From Chrysogorgia sp. JL179-B06 (Eukaryota; Cnidaria; Anthozoa; Scleralcyonacea; Chrysogorgiidae): a DNA stretch of 64,000 nucleotides. The stretch's first letter is position 1. Each line of letters begins with the position of its first letter. Shown here piece by piece: positions 10,786-20,960 of the stretch. Where the stretch lies: assembly GCA_035772405.1 (NCBI GenBank), contig JAYKKM010000038.1:1780001-1844000 (forward strand), read 5' to 3'. Under the pieces are notes generated by a model, which was not told where the DNA came from, ran no database searches, and saw only the letters and a list, made by a program, of their open reading frames with translations. Made by a program: the position numbers and the translations under genes.

Positions 10786-12157
10786 GTAAGTAATCTTTCA
10801 AATTCTTCTCGTATTCCAGGACTATAGACATTTTACAACGAGAATTACAATGAAATGTGTTCAGCAATTGGAGGATTCACATGGCTTGCGATTACACACG
10901 TTTGCGACTATACTGTACTGTTTACACACAATGATGAATTCGATGACGAGACCAAATCTTTGGAAAACGCTTTCAAAGGTGAATCATTTGGAAAAACTGG
11001 GCTTTCAGAATCATTGCGAGTATGTGGTCGCGTGGTGAGAAAGTAGGTGGCTGGGTATAGATGTGGTTTTATGGTGATAACAACTGAACTTTTTACATCA
11101 AATTTTACAAATTATCAAACTTATTATACAATTATTACTCATAGTCAATACCACAAATGATGACTGCATTATGTATTTTGATGACAAGAACATATGAAAC
11201 AATTTTATATTTATTTATAAAATTTAAGAAATTCTCAAATTTATTATACGAATATGACTCAATGTCAATGCCAACACAGATTATTTATGATACATATTTA
11301 TGTCACATTTTTATCAAATCAGTTGATCAAGGAACTGAAACAGCAAGTGAAAATGAAAGTCAGTTCGTTAATCATGTTTTTTTATTGTGTTGCAAGGTAC
11401 TTTTAATAACCATTATAGTAGAGACGAGAGCAAAAGGAACAGAAGAAATTTTTTCATATATTAGAGGAAGTAACCAGCGATAAACCTCGTAGTACCCTCA
11501 TTTTTAAATCCTTGGAAAACGCTCCTGTTCAGTTTCCGTGTAATACCAAAACGGATATTTTTTGAAAATACGACATAAATTCGAATAGTTGTCTCGATGG
11601 CTTGCTCCGTAGCTGGAAGAAAATATATCACTGTTTCCTAGCGATCTAGGCAGGACACATCATATATAAACACCACCAAACACATCGTTTTTGTTTCTCA
11701 CGAAAACGGATCGTATCCGTGTATTAATGCAGACAAAAAGTCGATATTGGAAAGCTGGTTAACATATAGACGAGGAAAAATTGTTTTTGTTCCTTCTCGT
11801 GAATATGGAACTTAACAGGCAGCTGCACCAAATGGAAAACATGCACCAACGAAGCTTTTAACAGTCGTACAGTACAACGTGATAGCTATCACCAGTCTTC
11901 CCTTGACTGTTGAAATTTTGTAAAGAGCGTTTGGTGACACGTGGTCAAGTGGATGGTGCGAAAGAGAGTGGCGACCCTTTAATTATTGCAGTTCCTCGCC
12001 TTGCAACCACTCCACGGCCCGTCGTTATTTTATTGGGTTTTACCACAGATGCGAGATTGATTCGTATTGTAACAGTGCCTATACATCACACTATACTTAT
12101 GTATTATGGTTAAGGTATAAGGTTTAAAAGTTACTCAAAGTTGTTTCCCTTCTGTAG
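10786..12157 (+). other. Intron after RTK exon 2
   Basis: A 1.37-kb intron. The open frames in it show no domain and poor coding character. Nothing else was recognised. Confidence 0.5.
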
Positions 12158-12445
12158 AAATCCAAGTTCATGCTCTGAATAAAACTGTTGTGACAGATGA
12201 GGGGACGAATGTTCGTTTATCATGTAGATCTGACGTGTCTACTTCAACGAAAATTATTTGGAAGAGAAACAGTATTACTGTCTCACCGAGCACTCGTTAT
12301 AGCCTTTGGAAAAACATCAGCAACGATAGCACGACTTATACCTTGCATATAAAAAATGCTACCATTACCGATGGAGGAAAATACCAATGTATTGTAGTCG
12401 CAAGTGGAGAAGAATTTCCGAAAAAAATATCTCTAACAGTTCAAG
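12158..12445 (+). CDS. RTK exon 3: Ig-like domain
   Basis: A 288-bp exon between TTCTGTAG and G|GTACAG, phase 1-1, reading from IQVHALNKTVV to KKISLTVQ. It is a well-formed Ig domain: VRLSCRSD (first Cys), KIIWKRN (core Trp), and ITDGGKYQCIVV, the D-x-G-x-Y-x-C signature of strand F. It belongs in the middle of the ectodomain. In FGF receptors the membrane-proximal Ig domains bind ligand; whether this one does cannot be told from sequence. Confidence 0.87.
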
Positions 12446-12574
12446 GTACAGATCTAAGCACTTATCAATGTATTTTTAACGCAACCTTTATTTTATTTGT
12501 AATACATTTTTCGTAATTTTTGCTTGTTTTTTGTGATGTTACTTACATATCGCTTTAATTTTTTTTCCAATTAG

Positions 12575-12901
12575 AGATGAAAGTTCCTTTCGTCCAACTT
12601 AGAAGCCGCGTTTTATATACGTCATCATTTATAATACCATGCAATGTAACAGGTCATCCAAGACCTACCATTACTTGGACTAAAGATGGCAAAACCCTCT
12701 CAGATTTATCTTCGTTACCAAGTAAGAAAGCTTGTTCTAATGCAGTATCTGGTATCTACAGGATGTCAAAAGAGAATCAAAATGGAAACTCGTTTCTAAT
12801 TGTATGTAAAGCAAATTTCGAAAAGCACTCTGGTTGGTTTACGTGTAATGCAATCAACAAATTGGGAAATTACTCAGATAAAGCTTTCATTAATATAACA
12901 G
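12575..12901 (+). CDS. RTK exon 4: I-set Ig-like domain
   Basis: A 327-bp exon with acceptor TTCCAATTAG and donor G|GTAAGA, phase 1-1. It reads from MKVPFVQLRSR to KAFINIT. The pattern is that of an I-set domain: IIPCNVTGHPRPTITWTKDG and HSGWFTCNAINKLG. Two further cysteines (KKACSNA and LIVCKAN) lie in the long middle section. N-glycosylation sites are visible at NVT, NYS and NIT. Only about 130 bp separate it from exon 3. Confidence 0.87.
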
Positions 12902-13596
12902 GTAAGATTGTTAAAGTTTCTATAACCTAAATACGATATTATTGATATAGCTGAATGCCAAAATATTTTATGATTTGAGTTTTGCGTTGATGTTCTATAA
13001 AGGTTCGTCCGTAATGTTAATGACTATGACGTCAGACCAGTCATGATCTCGGATACAATATTGTAATGCGGCAACAACCACACTTCTACATCGGCTATAT
13101 AGCATCGCCAACTCTACCATTTCTCAGTTCCTCAAAAATCAATCTCGAACACACCCCGCTACTCCCTAGTCATTGATCATTGATAATTTACTTCTAGTAC
13201 AGTACTACAAATAATCAAGAATTAGAAAATCCCTTCAAGTATAAATTACCAATGTGCACCTTTCTGGCAGCACTTTCATTGCGATAGGAATTTCTAGTAT
13301 ACTACAAATTATATATATATAAATATATATTTTTCGAAGGAAAGATTAAATCAAAGAAATATTTCACTATTCAATTATTTGCTTTATATAAAACGCTTAT
13401 AAATAATATAGAATTTGGGGTTGTAGGCATGTGAAGAATAAAGTCAACTTGGTTGAATAAACTCAACGACCAGAACTTGAAATCGATTTATATAGTTTTG
13501 GCACACGTTTGTTTCAGGCTGTTTAGACGTAGGGCTATCATGCAAAAAATATTAATCCAACAAGCTCTCTCGCTCAAACTGTTATTGTTTATATAG
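12902..13596 (+). other. Intron after RTK exon 4
   Basis: A 695-bp AT-rich intron in which no gene or defined repeat was recognised. Confidence 0.5.
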
Positions 13597-13854
13597 CCGC
13601 ACCAAACATTTCAGAACCTAAAAATGGTCAGAAGTATGAAGTTGAGCTGGGAAAACCGTTTTCGTTGTTATGCCAGAGTAACGGCAATCCTGCACCTCGT
13701 GTTTGGTGGGAGAAGAAGGAAGAAGGAAAAGGATTTCAACGTCTGGAAAACGTTCGAGGAAAGTTCCTTAATTTTACCTCGTTTGAAAAAGACGATATTG
13801 GATCTTACCAGTGTGTGGCTGAAAATATGTTTAGACAAGAGAAAATTCGCATAG
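13597..13854 (+). CDS. RTK exon 5: membrane-proximal Ig-like domain
   Basis: A 258-bp exon from acceptor TTATATAG to donor G|GTTTGT, phase 1-1. It reads APNISEPKNGQK to RQEKIRI. Ig signatures are FSLLCQSNGNPAPRVWWEKK and DDIGSYQCVAENMF. It is the shortest of the five Ig exons and the last before the membrane exon, 2.5 kb away. A weaker acceptor (TTTCAG at about 13613) lies just inside the exon; using it would change the frame. Confidence 0.87.
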   Translation, partial: PHQTFQNLKMVRSMKLSWENRFRCYARVTAILHLVFGGRRRKKEKDFNVWKTFEESSLILPRLKKTILDLTSVWLKICLDKRKFA

Positions 13855-14440
13855 GTTTGTAAAGTTCGTAATACATAATAAAATATTATAATTTTGCTTT
13901 GAAATTGCAAACACCAGAATAATACGGCTAATTAACAGTTAGACAACGAGGGCGAGCTTTCTTTATCGTGAAAAAGTCTTATCAATCATTGTTCCAAATG
14001 TTCAGATAGTTTCACCTTTTTGTTTGTAGAAGTCTGCCCATTCAAAATGTAGAGTAGTTCGATGGCACATGATAAACAATCGTTCACAAAAAACGAGATT
14101 GTAATTACTTTGCTTCAAATTTGGTGAAGATGTACTCCATAGGCATAAGCGAATTAATTTTCTTATTCGAAAATTTCAAACTTAAAATTTCCCATTACGT
14201 CCAATGTTTTTATGATTTCATCACTATATAAATTTTAGCGGACGCCATGTTTGGACTAGATTTCAGGTTTTGCTTGTAGCGTGAATACAGTATGTCGTGG
14301 CTTCTGGTTGGTCAGGATAGGAACATTCCAGTTATAACAAGGTTTGTGATTGGATAACCGATAACGCTACTAGTGGTCTATCACCAATAGACCACTAGTA
14401 GCTCAGCCAATCAGAATGCCGAATTTGTAATAGATAGCTA

Positions 14441-14698
14441 CAATCATGGCCAAAGGTCGTGGGACAGTGTTGTTGAGTTATTGAAAAATCCAGACCCCCC
14501 CCCCCCCCATTCCCCATCAATGTTGTATTTTTTGGTGTTTCAAACGACAACGCACACATAATTCTCATATAGTTAGTTACATTTTATTCAACATTGTAGG
14601 GGGAGGGGGGGGGGGGGTGTTCATATGTGATAATATAATTTAGTAAAACTTGAGTAGGTAATAAATGCGACTGTCCCAGCTACTTTTGGCCAGGATTG
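14441..14698. mobile_element. Mariner-type MITE with poly-C and poly-G tracts
   Basis: The terminal repeats CAATCATGGCCAAAGGTCGT and an imperfect complement (ending GGCCAGGATTG) are flanked by TA on each side (14439-14440 and 14699-14700). The 258-bp noncoding body contains a C13 run near 14496 and a G-rich run near 14600, which can pair with each other. It lies in the intron between RTK exons 5 and 6. Confidence 0.75.
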
Positions 14699-14764
14699 TA
14701 GCTACTGTTTGTAATAGATGGATCGCTACTGTTTCTAGAATAGTGGAAAAATACAAATTTTAAC

Positions 14765-15190
14765 TTCAAGTGCTTTTAACGTCAAAAAATTATTGTTTTA
14801 TTTGGAAGAACTTTTAAAATGATAAAATAACTTCTTTTGGAGATTTTCGTTTCTTCGCTTTGTATTTGATATACACATGCATAATGACATATCAGAGAAT
14901 GTTATATATCTTTGCCTTCATGAAATCAAAACACTAAAGTGTGAATTAGATGTGCGCGTGTTTATCCCACAACACCAAACTTCTTGATTTTAAAGGATTT
15001 CGTTTGAGAATGAATGTTATACACAAACTTCTCCGGTACGTCATGCATGTGTGACGAAATTCCAGACGTTTGCATATCAAACAAACTGAAATATTTCAAA
15101 AACAAAGCGAAGAACCCAAAATCTTAAAAAGAAGTTACTTTATCATTTTAAAAGTTCTTCGAAAGACAATAAAATCTTTTGACGTTATAG
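14765..15190. repeat. Inverted repeat with ~100-bp arms
   Basis: The arms 14765-14870 and 15085-15190 are imperfect complements (for example AACTTTTAAAATGATAAAAT on the left against its complement on the right). The loop is about 215 bp. No coding sequence; a probable foldback element. Confidence 0.6.
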
Positions 15191-15322
15191 GCAATTTCAA
15201 AAAGTGTGCATATATATATTTCGGAGGAGAATTAAACTGAAGTCATGCGTAGAAAAACATTCACGACATCGCATACTGTTAATAATTATAATATATAGAT
15301 TCTAATAATAAGAGTTTTTGCT

Positions 15323-15336
15323 GTTGCTATGGCAAC
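15323..15336. promoter_or_regulatory. RFX X-box-like motif
   Basis: GTTGCTATGGCAAC is a perfect inverted repeat matching the X-box consensus for RFX factors. It lies in an RTK intron between two foldback repeats. Function is unproven; the sequence could belong to a repeat. Confidence 0.35.
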
Positions 15337-15439
15337 ACTTTAATACGAAAACTTAAAATCAGAAGAATTATTTTAATAGAAAAAGTGGGGGGTCACCGAA
15401 CTCGTTTACGAAGTATGTGAAATGAGTTAAAGGGACCTC

Positions 15440-15936
15440 TAGTTCATATGAAACATATTACCTCAATTAGCTTAATCCTGAAATATTATAGCGTAGTTCT
15501 CTTTAGTTAATGAGAAATAGTGAGTCGAAAAAGACAACATGGCTTAGAAAAATTGGCAATTTCTACTTTGACTCAGTATTTCTCGTCAACTAAAAATAAC
15601 TATGCTATATATATTTTTTTGAGGTCCGTAACTCAGGTCCGTAACTAAAATAGAGCCTTTTGATTGTCTGAGTACGAGGTCCGTATCACACCAGTACGGA
15701 CCTCTCGCAACTTTTCGCGCCAAAAAATTGCAATTTTTTTGACTTTGCTCGAAAAAAATAAACACGTTATTTACCGTTTTGGTCGGTCCGTACTGGAAAA
15801 ATATTTTCCCTCAGTCTCAGAAGCGCTTCTGAGACTTCGGGAAAATATTTTTCCAGTACGGACCTCCCAGCCGGTAAATAACATATATATATTTCAGGGT
15901 TAAGCTAATTGAGGTAATATGTTTCATATGAACACA
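15440..15936. mobile_element. TIR element (~48-bp ends) with nested hairpins
   Basis: The ends GTTCATATGAAACATATTAC and complement extend for about 48 bp on each side (15440-15488 and 15889-15936). Inside, a second inverted pair surrounds repeats of the phrase GGTCCGTA, and a long hairpin occupies 15766-15882 with centre CAGAAGCGCTTCTG. No transposase. Confidence 0.7.
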
Positions 15937-16060
15937 ACTTGTTTTTGGACTGGAGTCCAAAACAGTAGTTCAAAACAGTAAGAAACAGTACAAAGTCACC
16001 TTATGTTTGTCTTTGCAAAAGACAAGGAGGCACCTAAGTTTGTCTTTGTAACTGAAGAAT

Positions 16061-16225
16061 TACAAAATAAATAACAATGATTAAAATTATTAATATGTTA
16101 AATTACAAATAATAATTATTAAATTAATAATAATTAAATTTACAATTAATTTTATAATTAATACTAATTTAATAATTATTAAATAATTGTAATAATTATT
16201 GAATAATTATTAAATATTTTTTAAA
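16061..16225. repeat. AT-only low-complexity tract
   Basis: About 165 bp built almost wholly from AATTATTAAAT-like words, 100 bp upstream of RTK exon 6. Simple sequence; no gene. Confidence 0.7.
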
Positions 16226-16331
16226 ATAACGGCAATAATGCTTTGGTTTTTAGGACGGATTTTATTAAGGTTTGTAAACAATATGGTATGCGGAAAATAA
16301 AAATAGATAATGTGTCTCTTTCTTTTTTAAG

Positions 16332-16613
16332 GATTAAAATTTGTCGTACTGGGAGTAGTTGCAGGTCGTGACAACTCTAAGAAGTATGCAGTTGTAATTG
16401 GTTGTGTTAGCTTTGCCATTCTAGCCATTGTTATCATCGTGGCGGTGGTTCTTTACAAGCGAAAGAGAGCTTATGGTGGTTTCTACATTTTGACCTTACC
16501 CCCACTGCCTGATTACATAAAGAAGCTCGATCCTGGTACGCCATTAACAGAGCAAACAAACAAACTGCCTTATGATGCTCAGTGGGAGTTTCCACGAAAC
16601 AGAATGAAGCTCT
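16332..16613 (+). CDS. RTK exon 6: transmembrane and juxtamembrane segment
   Basis: A 282-bp exon, acceptor TTTTTTAAG, donor T|GTAAGT, phase 1-1. After a short extracellular stalk (GVVAGRDNSKKY) comes a hydrophobic helix of about 23 residues (AVVIGCVSFAILAIVIIVAVVL), then a basic stop-transfer stretch KRKR. The cytoplasmic part ends QWEFPRNRMKL, the W-E-F-P-R motif that precedes the kinase domain in FGFR- and VEGFR-type receptors. The motif fixes the receptor class and membrane topology. Confidence 0.9.
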
Positions 16614-17452
16614 GTAAGTAGATAGAAAAAACCCGATAAACTATATATCTATATCATTACTGTGCCGATCGATAAACTAGAAATATATACATCATACATA
16701 TATCAACACTATATCATGATTATATGTATATTTAAATGTTAAAATAGTTGTTTGTATATTTAGTGTTTTCGTTAAGCTACAAATAATTAATGTTTATCGC
16801 CACAAACCCGCTTATCCTATTACGAAAGCTGTACCATACCATACACCGTATCATACCACCATACCGTATCATATATACCATATCATACCTTATCCTGTTA
16901 AATAGATTTTCGGCTTACTAACCAACGAGAGGGCCTTTTTGACAACGAAGAAAAAATTTTGTTTGTAAACAATGATGTAGAATAACGAAAAAAGTAAAAA
17001 TAAATTCAGTAGAACAGTTACTGGTTAGAAATAACCTAACAAAAGACGTGTTCCTGAACGCGTTCCGATCCGAACATCTTCCGACAGAATTTCCATCGCA
17101 ATCGAATGCGTTCAGGAACGTGTTCTGGAACGCGTCACGCCGAGCAGCCTGAGTTTTATACATGAGAATACAGAAAAATGGCATTCTATAAAGCCTAATT
17201 ATTTCACTTATATGGCACACGCTAACGCTAAACAATTATTTACTAATGCCGCTAAAAATATTATTCACTAGTGTCGGTGTGTGTTCACCTTTGGTGAATA
17301 ATTGATTAGTCTATAAAGTGCAGCTATAAAGAAAGTGCAGATGTCATAATAATGGTAGATTGTGATCCTTTTGTCAATAACAATTGCAAAAATGTCAAGC
17401 TGATTCTCAGCAACTTTTCATTAAATAACTAAATTCATTCGATGATTTACAG
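16614..17452 (+). other. Intron after RTK exon 6
   Basis: Contains a CATACC/GTATCATA simple-repeat patch at about 16830-16890 and a short imperfect inverted repeat around GTTCCTGAACGCGTTCC / GGAACGCGT (17049-17140). No exon recognised. Confidence 0.5.
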
Positions 17453-17638
17453 ATAGAGAACTTGGTACTGGCGCTTTTGGTAAAGTTTTCTTGGGTGAAG
17501 GTTTAGGTATCGTTGCATTTGATCCTCGAGGAAGTGTAAAGCGAAGATCGTCAAGAAGACGTTTTGGATTGACAGCTAGACGAAATGATAACGTGAATAA
17601 TAACAAAGTGGCAAAGGTAGCTGTTAAAACACTAAAAG
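17453..17638 (+). CDS. RTK exon 7: kinase N-lobe, glycine-rich loop and catalytic lysine
   Basis: A 186-bp exon, phase 1-1. It opens with the ATP-binding loop ELGTGAFGKVF and closes with AKVAVKTLK, whose VAVK lysine is the ATP-anchoring residue. Between them the segment is longer than in FGF receptors and strongly basic (SVKRRSSRRRF, then an Asn-rich run), which lengthens the beta2-beta3 region. The basic insertion is seen directly in the sequence; any role in regulation or targeting is unknown. Confidence 0.9.
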
Positions 17639-17734
17639 GTTAGCTTCATGTCATCTTTTTTAGAACAATAAACTACTGTGATATGCGGTAAGGAAAACAG
17701 CTTTTATTGAACTTTTGTGGTTTATTATTTTTAG

Positions 17735-17842
17735 AGGATAGTGGCGAAATGGAATATAAAGATCTTTTGTCTGAGTTGAAAATACTTATCCACGTTGGAG
17801 ACCACAAAAATATCGTCAATTTACTTGGAGCGTGTACAAAAG
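17735..17842 (+). CDS. RTK exon 8: kinase helix C
   Basis: A 108-bp exon, phase 1-1, acceptor TATTTTTAG and donor G|GTACAT. It reads [19 protein letters not shown] and then [13 protein letters not shown]. The Glu in LLSELKIL is the helix-C glutamate that salt-bridges the catalytic lysine. [12 protein letters not shown] is nearly identical to the FGFR consensus. Just 25 bp into the following 7.4-kb intron lies a short mariner-type MITE. Confidence 0.9.
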
Positions 17843-17867
17843 GTACATTATTACGTCACATTTTATA

Positions 17868-18056
17868 CAGGGTGTCCCAAAAAAAAGCAACCTTCAAGCA
17901 ACCTATTGTAGTTCTTTGAAATTCATTATCGCTTTTGAACTACGAATGCGTAAAAACACACAGTTTTATACACATGGGATATTAAACACAATAGGTTGTT
18001 TGAATTAACACGCTCATTTGAATTTGAAAAGGTAGCCTTTTTTTTGGGACACTCTG
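17868..18056. mobile_element. Mariner-type MITE (CAGGGTGTCCC ends)
   Basis: The ends CAGGGTGTCCCAAAAAAAAG and complement are flanked by TA (17866-17867 and 18057-18058). It is 189 bp, noncoding, and begins 25 bp inside the intron after RTK exon 8. CAGGGTGTCCC ends are typical of mariner-family MITEs. Confidence 0.8.
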
Positions 18057-18075
18057 TACATGTAGGTATAGCAGC

Positions 18076-18246
<171 letters not shown>

Positions 18247-18292
18247 GATACGGAAAGAGAGGCAAACAACTTCTTTACTGGTCCTTTATTTA

Positions 18293-18329
18293 TTAAAACG
18301 TTTCGGCATATTCAGCCTTCATCAGTTAA
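18293..18329 (-). ncRNA. Hammerhead ribozyme motif (second Penelope-like family)
   Basis: On the - strand: UUAA, CUGAUGA, stem II GGC-UGAAUAU-GCC, GAAA, a one-pair stem III (C-G), U-U, and UUAA closing a weak stem I. The core is complete, but stems I and III are minimal. It lies about 150 nt 3' of the stop of the GIY-YIG ORF at 18482-18770, the same relative place as in the first Penelope family. Confidence 0.6.
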
Positions 18330-18481
18330 AAAGTAAAATTATAAAATGTCTTATCGAATGTGCACTTATAGATATAGCAAAATTTACATAATAAAAACTA
18401 GAATAATTAACATTCTAAAAGGGAAATGGTTTATTCCCAGTGGCAACTAAAATTCTTTGTTATAATAATTTATTCGGTTTT

Positions 18482-18770
18482 TTATCTAAGTTCATTTCTC
18501 TTGTTGATACCATGCGGTTGTAAGGTAAATAGCTGCGCTGTCCAATAAGCTTCTCTTGCCAATAATTTGGCATCTAGATCATCTCCATTATCTACAATTA
18601 CCTGTTCAATTACAACAAATCTAATATCTACAAGGTTGTGCGGCGATGTATTAAAATGTACTGCCATTTCACAACTTTGTTTATTAGTGACCATAGATGA
18701 TTTGTGGTTACCGAAGCGTACCTTAAACTGAGTGGACGTAGATCCTACATATTGTAATTTACACTTCATG
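18482..18770 (-). pseudogene. Penelope-like element, second family, GIY-YIG C-terminus
   Basis: The - strand frame reads [20 protein letters not shown], then [24 protein letters not shown] and [10 protein letters not shown] before a stop. QYVGST-x-x-x-F-K-x-R-F and REAYWTAQL with the catalytic Glu are typical of the GIY-YIG domain ending Penelope-like proteins. It differs clearly from the family at 3250-8322. The upstream part is lost where the frame runs into a (TA)n tract at 18776. Confidence 0.8.
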
Positions 18771-18771
18771 C

Positions 18772-18938
<167 letters not shown>

Positions 18939-18940
18939 GT

Positions 18941-19110
18941 AATATTTGGCATTTCACTCGATCAAACTACATGTTGAAAGGATTTATGGTGAAGGAAAAT
19001 TTCGAGTGTTGGAATACATACATTTTAAGACCAAACCGGGACCAGTTGCGAAAAATGCAACTTTAAGGCCTTCCGGCTGGCAATTGAACCCGCGACCCTG
19101 CGATGCTAGT
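18941..19110 (-). repeat. SINE-like repeat, reverse copy, truncated head
   Basis: The reverse complement matches 8561-8600 and 8690-8815 (for example GGTAATATTTGGCATTTCAC and the GAAAATTTCGAGTGTTGGAA region). The B box (GGGTTCAATTGCC) is at about 19080-19092. The tRNA-like head stops at a GC-rich junction, GCGCCGGAGCGC, where a GGAGCCGGAG-rich sequence begins. Confidence 0.65.
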
Positions 19111-19990
19111 GCGCCGGAGCGCTGCCGAAGCTCCGGCGTTTTTTGTGCAGACAGGCCGGAGCCGGAGTTGGGTTGTTTTCTACCCGCTCCGGCTGGAAAA
19201 TCAGAATGACAAAAAATATGACAATTTCGACGAAGCTTTGTTCACAAATAATAAATGGCAACACTGAATTTTCGGAATGTGTATATGATCTGAAGTCTAA
19301 TTGTCTGTTCAGTCAAACCATTTCAGCTACCGCAAACAGCCAAATTAACAGAGACGGCAAAGTTAACGACTCGGAATTATTGGATTATTGGTATCGCCAT
19401 GACGAATGGCCTGCTTTGACACGCGTCTAGCTGTCTCGTATCTTTCTTGTCCACGGTCCTCTGTCACTTATTAGCGATCTTTTCGTTGACGGGGAACATC
19501 GTCTCAAAGAAGCGTTGCGCACTCCTTCCAGGAAACATCGGTCGCTTAGCGTTCATTAAATTTAATTAAAAGAAGTTTCAAAAACCCTTTGCAATTTACA
19601 CTTGTATTTCGTTATTTGTATTTTGTAGTAGCATAACTTATTCGGTTCTATATTATAAAGTTTTCATAATTTCTGGTATTCATAGTTGTAGCATTGCATT
19701 TGTTTGAGTTGAATCGCTTGACAGTTTTACGGATTTCACCAGGTGTGCGTGACACATGTGTGTAACGCACAGCTAAAAGTCCGAGCCGGAGCAGAAAAAC
19801 CGGAGTTTGCATGACACCTCTAGACTGCAGCTACATGATCAAGCCGGGAACGAATGCGATATTAAGTGTATTTAAGTCACATCATCAGAAGCTTAGCGCA
19901 ACTGCTTCCATCCAATGCCACGCAAGCCAACTGGCTTTTCTATTTTATGTGTTGTTGTGTTCATGATAAACATGACGTTATTGTACTCGC
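19110..19990 (+). other. Intronic stretch, no gene recognised
   Basis: It begins with CCGGAGC-type words (19117-19200), which recur at about 19780-19800 and may mark the two ends of one unidentified element. Short open frames here show no known domain. Confidence 0.4.
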
Positions 19991-19992
19991 GG

Positions 19993-20247
19993 TATAATAT
20001 GTTATGAGTTTAGGTTTGTTCTCGTGAGTGAAAGTAAACCATACTGGGTGAGCGAAAAATTGCTCAACTATATGGCTGGGATTCGAACCGCGACCTCCGC
20101 ATCACTAGAACGGCGCTCTACTGACTGAGCTACATGCATGATCAAGCCGGGTTCGAATCCCAGCCGTGGTTGAGCAATTTTTCGCTCACCCGGTATGGTT
20201 TATAGAGAGCTTCACTCGCGAGAACAAACTTCAACTCACAACATATA
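19993..20247. repeat. Foldback repeat with tRNA-like core
   Basis: The arms 19993-20083 and 20153-20247 are imperfect complements (GAGCAATTTTTCGCTCACCC on the right arm). The - strand of the centre reads as a tRNA-like A box (TAGCTCAGTCAGTAGAGC, complement at 20115-20132) and B box (GGTTCGAATCCC, complement at 20078-20089). A second B box is on the + strand at 20149-20161. It looks like two tRNA-derived SINEs joined head to head. Confidence 0.65.
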
Positions 20248-20960
20248 GAACCTAAATAGCCTAATTTTGCAGTAAACACCATTTATATAAGATTAGAACC
20301 TTTTTAGGCTATAACTTGGAAAAATCTAGGTTCTTATACATAGTGTAATTTTTCAAGTTTACAAAATTTTATAAGATCATCAAGTATGTGGAGAAATTTT
20401 CTCTCATAATGCTCTGACTATTCTAAATTACAATATTATTATTATTACAAATTACAATATTCTCATTTTTGCGAAGGTTAGATGGAGCAATACGATGTTC
20501 TCTTACATGCACGCAGCCAATGTATCGCTGTCGTGCGGAGTCAAGCGTTCTAATTGGCAGAGCCTGAAATAATGGCCGGCGGTCCGCGGTTTTCCGACCA
20601 AATTCCAGTTTTCCGACCAAATGCTGAATTGATCGGAAGTTTTGTCCGGACAAGTTTGAAAAAAAATCCAATCATTTTTTCCCCAAAAGATTGAGTCTGA
20701 GCTCAGCACAGTGAGTGACATCTATATTAGTCTTATATAGAGTAGTAAACTGGCTCAGCATCTCGCAAAGAATACGGGCTCAATAAACAAGATGGCGGCG
20801 TGTGGTTGTTGAACTGAAATCAGCACCACACTGATCTTTGTCTACGAGATGACATGCTGGAAAGTGCTTCTTGCCTTATTTTAGAATTTTGTATATTAAA
20901 AAAATACATATATTTGTAATATTGCAAGTTTGCAACAATTCCTCAAAGTCAAAATATGTA

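Noticed and set aside
11157..11483. 108-codon open frame in an RTK intron
   Set aside because: Low-complexity AT-rich translation with no domain, and phases do not fit the receptor.
20075..20135. True tRNA gene
   Set aside because: A and B boxes are present, but the acceptor stem does not pair and the sequence lies in a foldback repeat.
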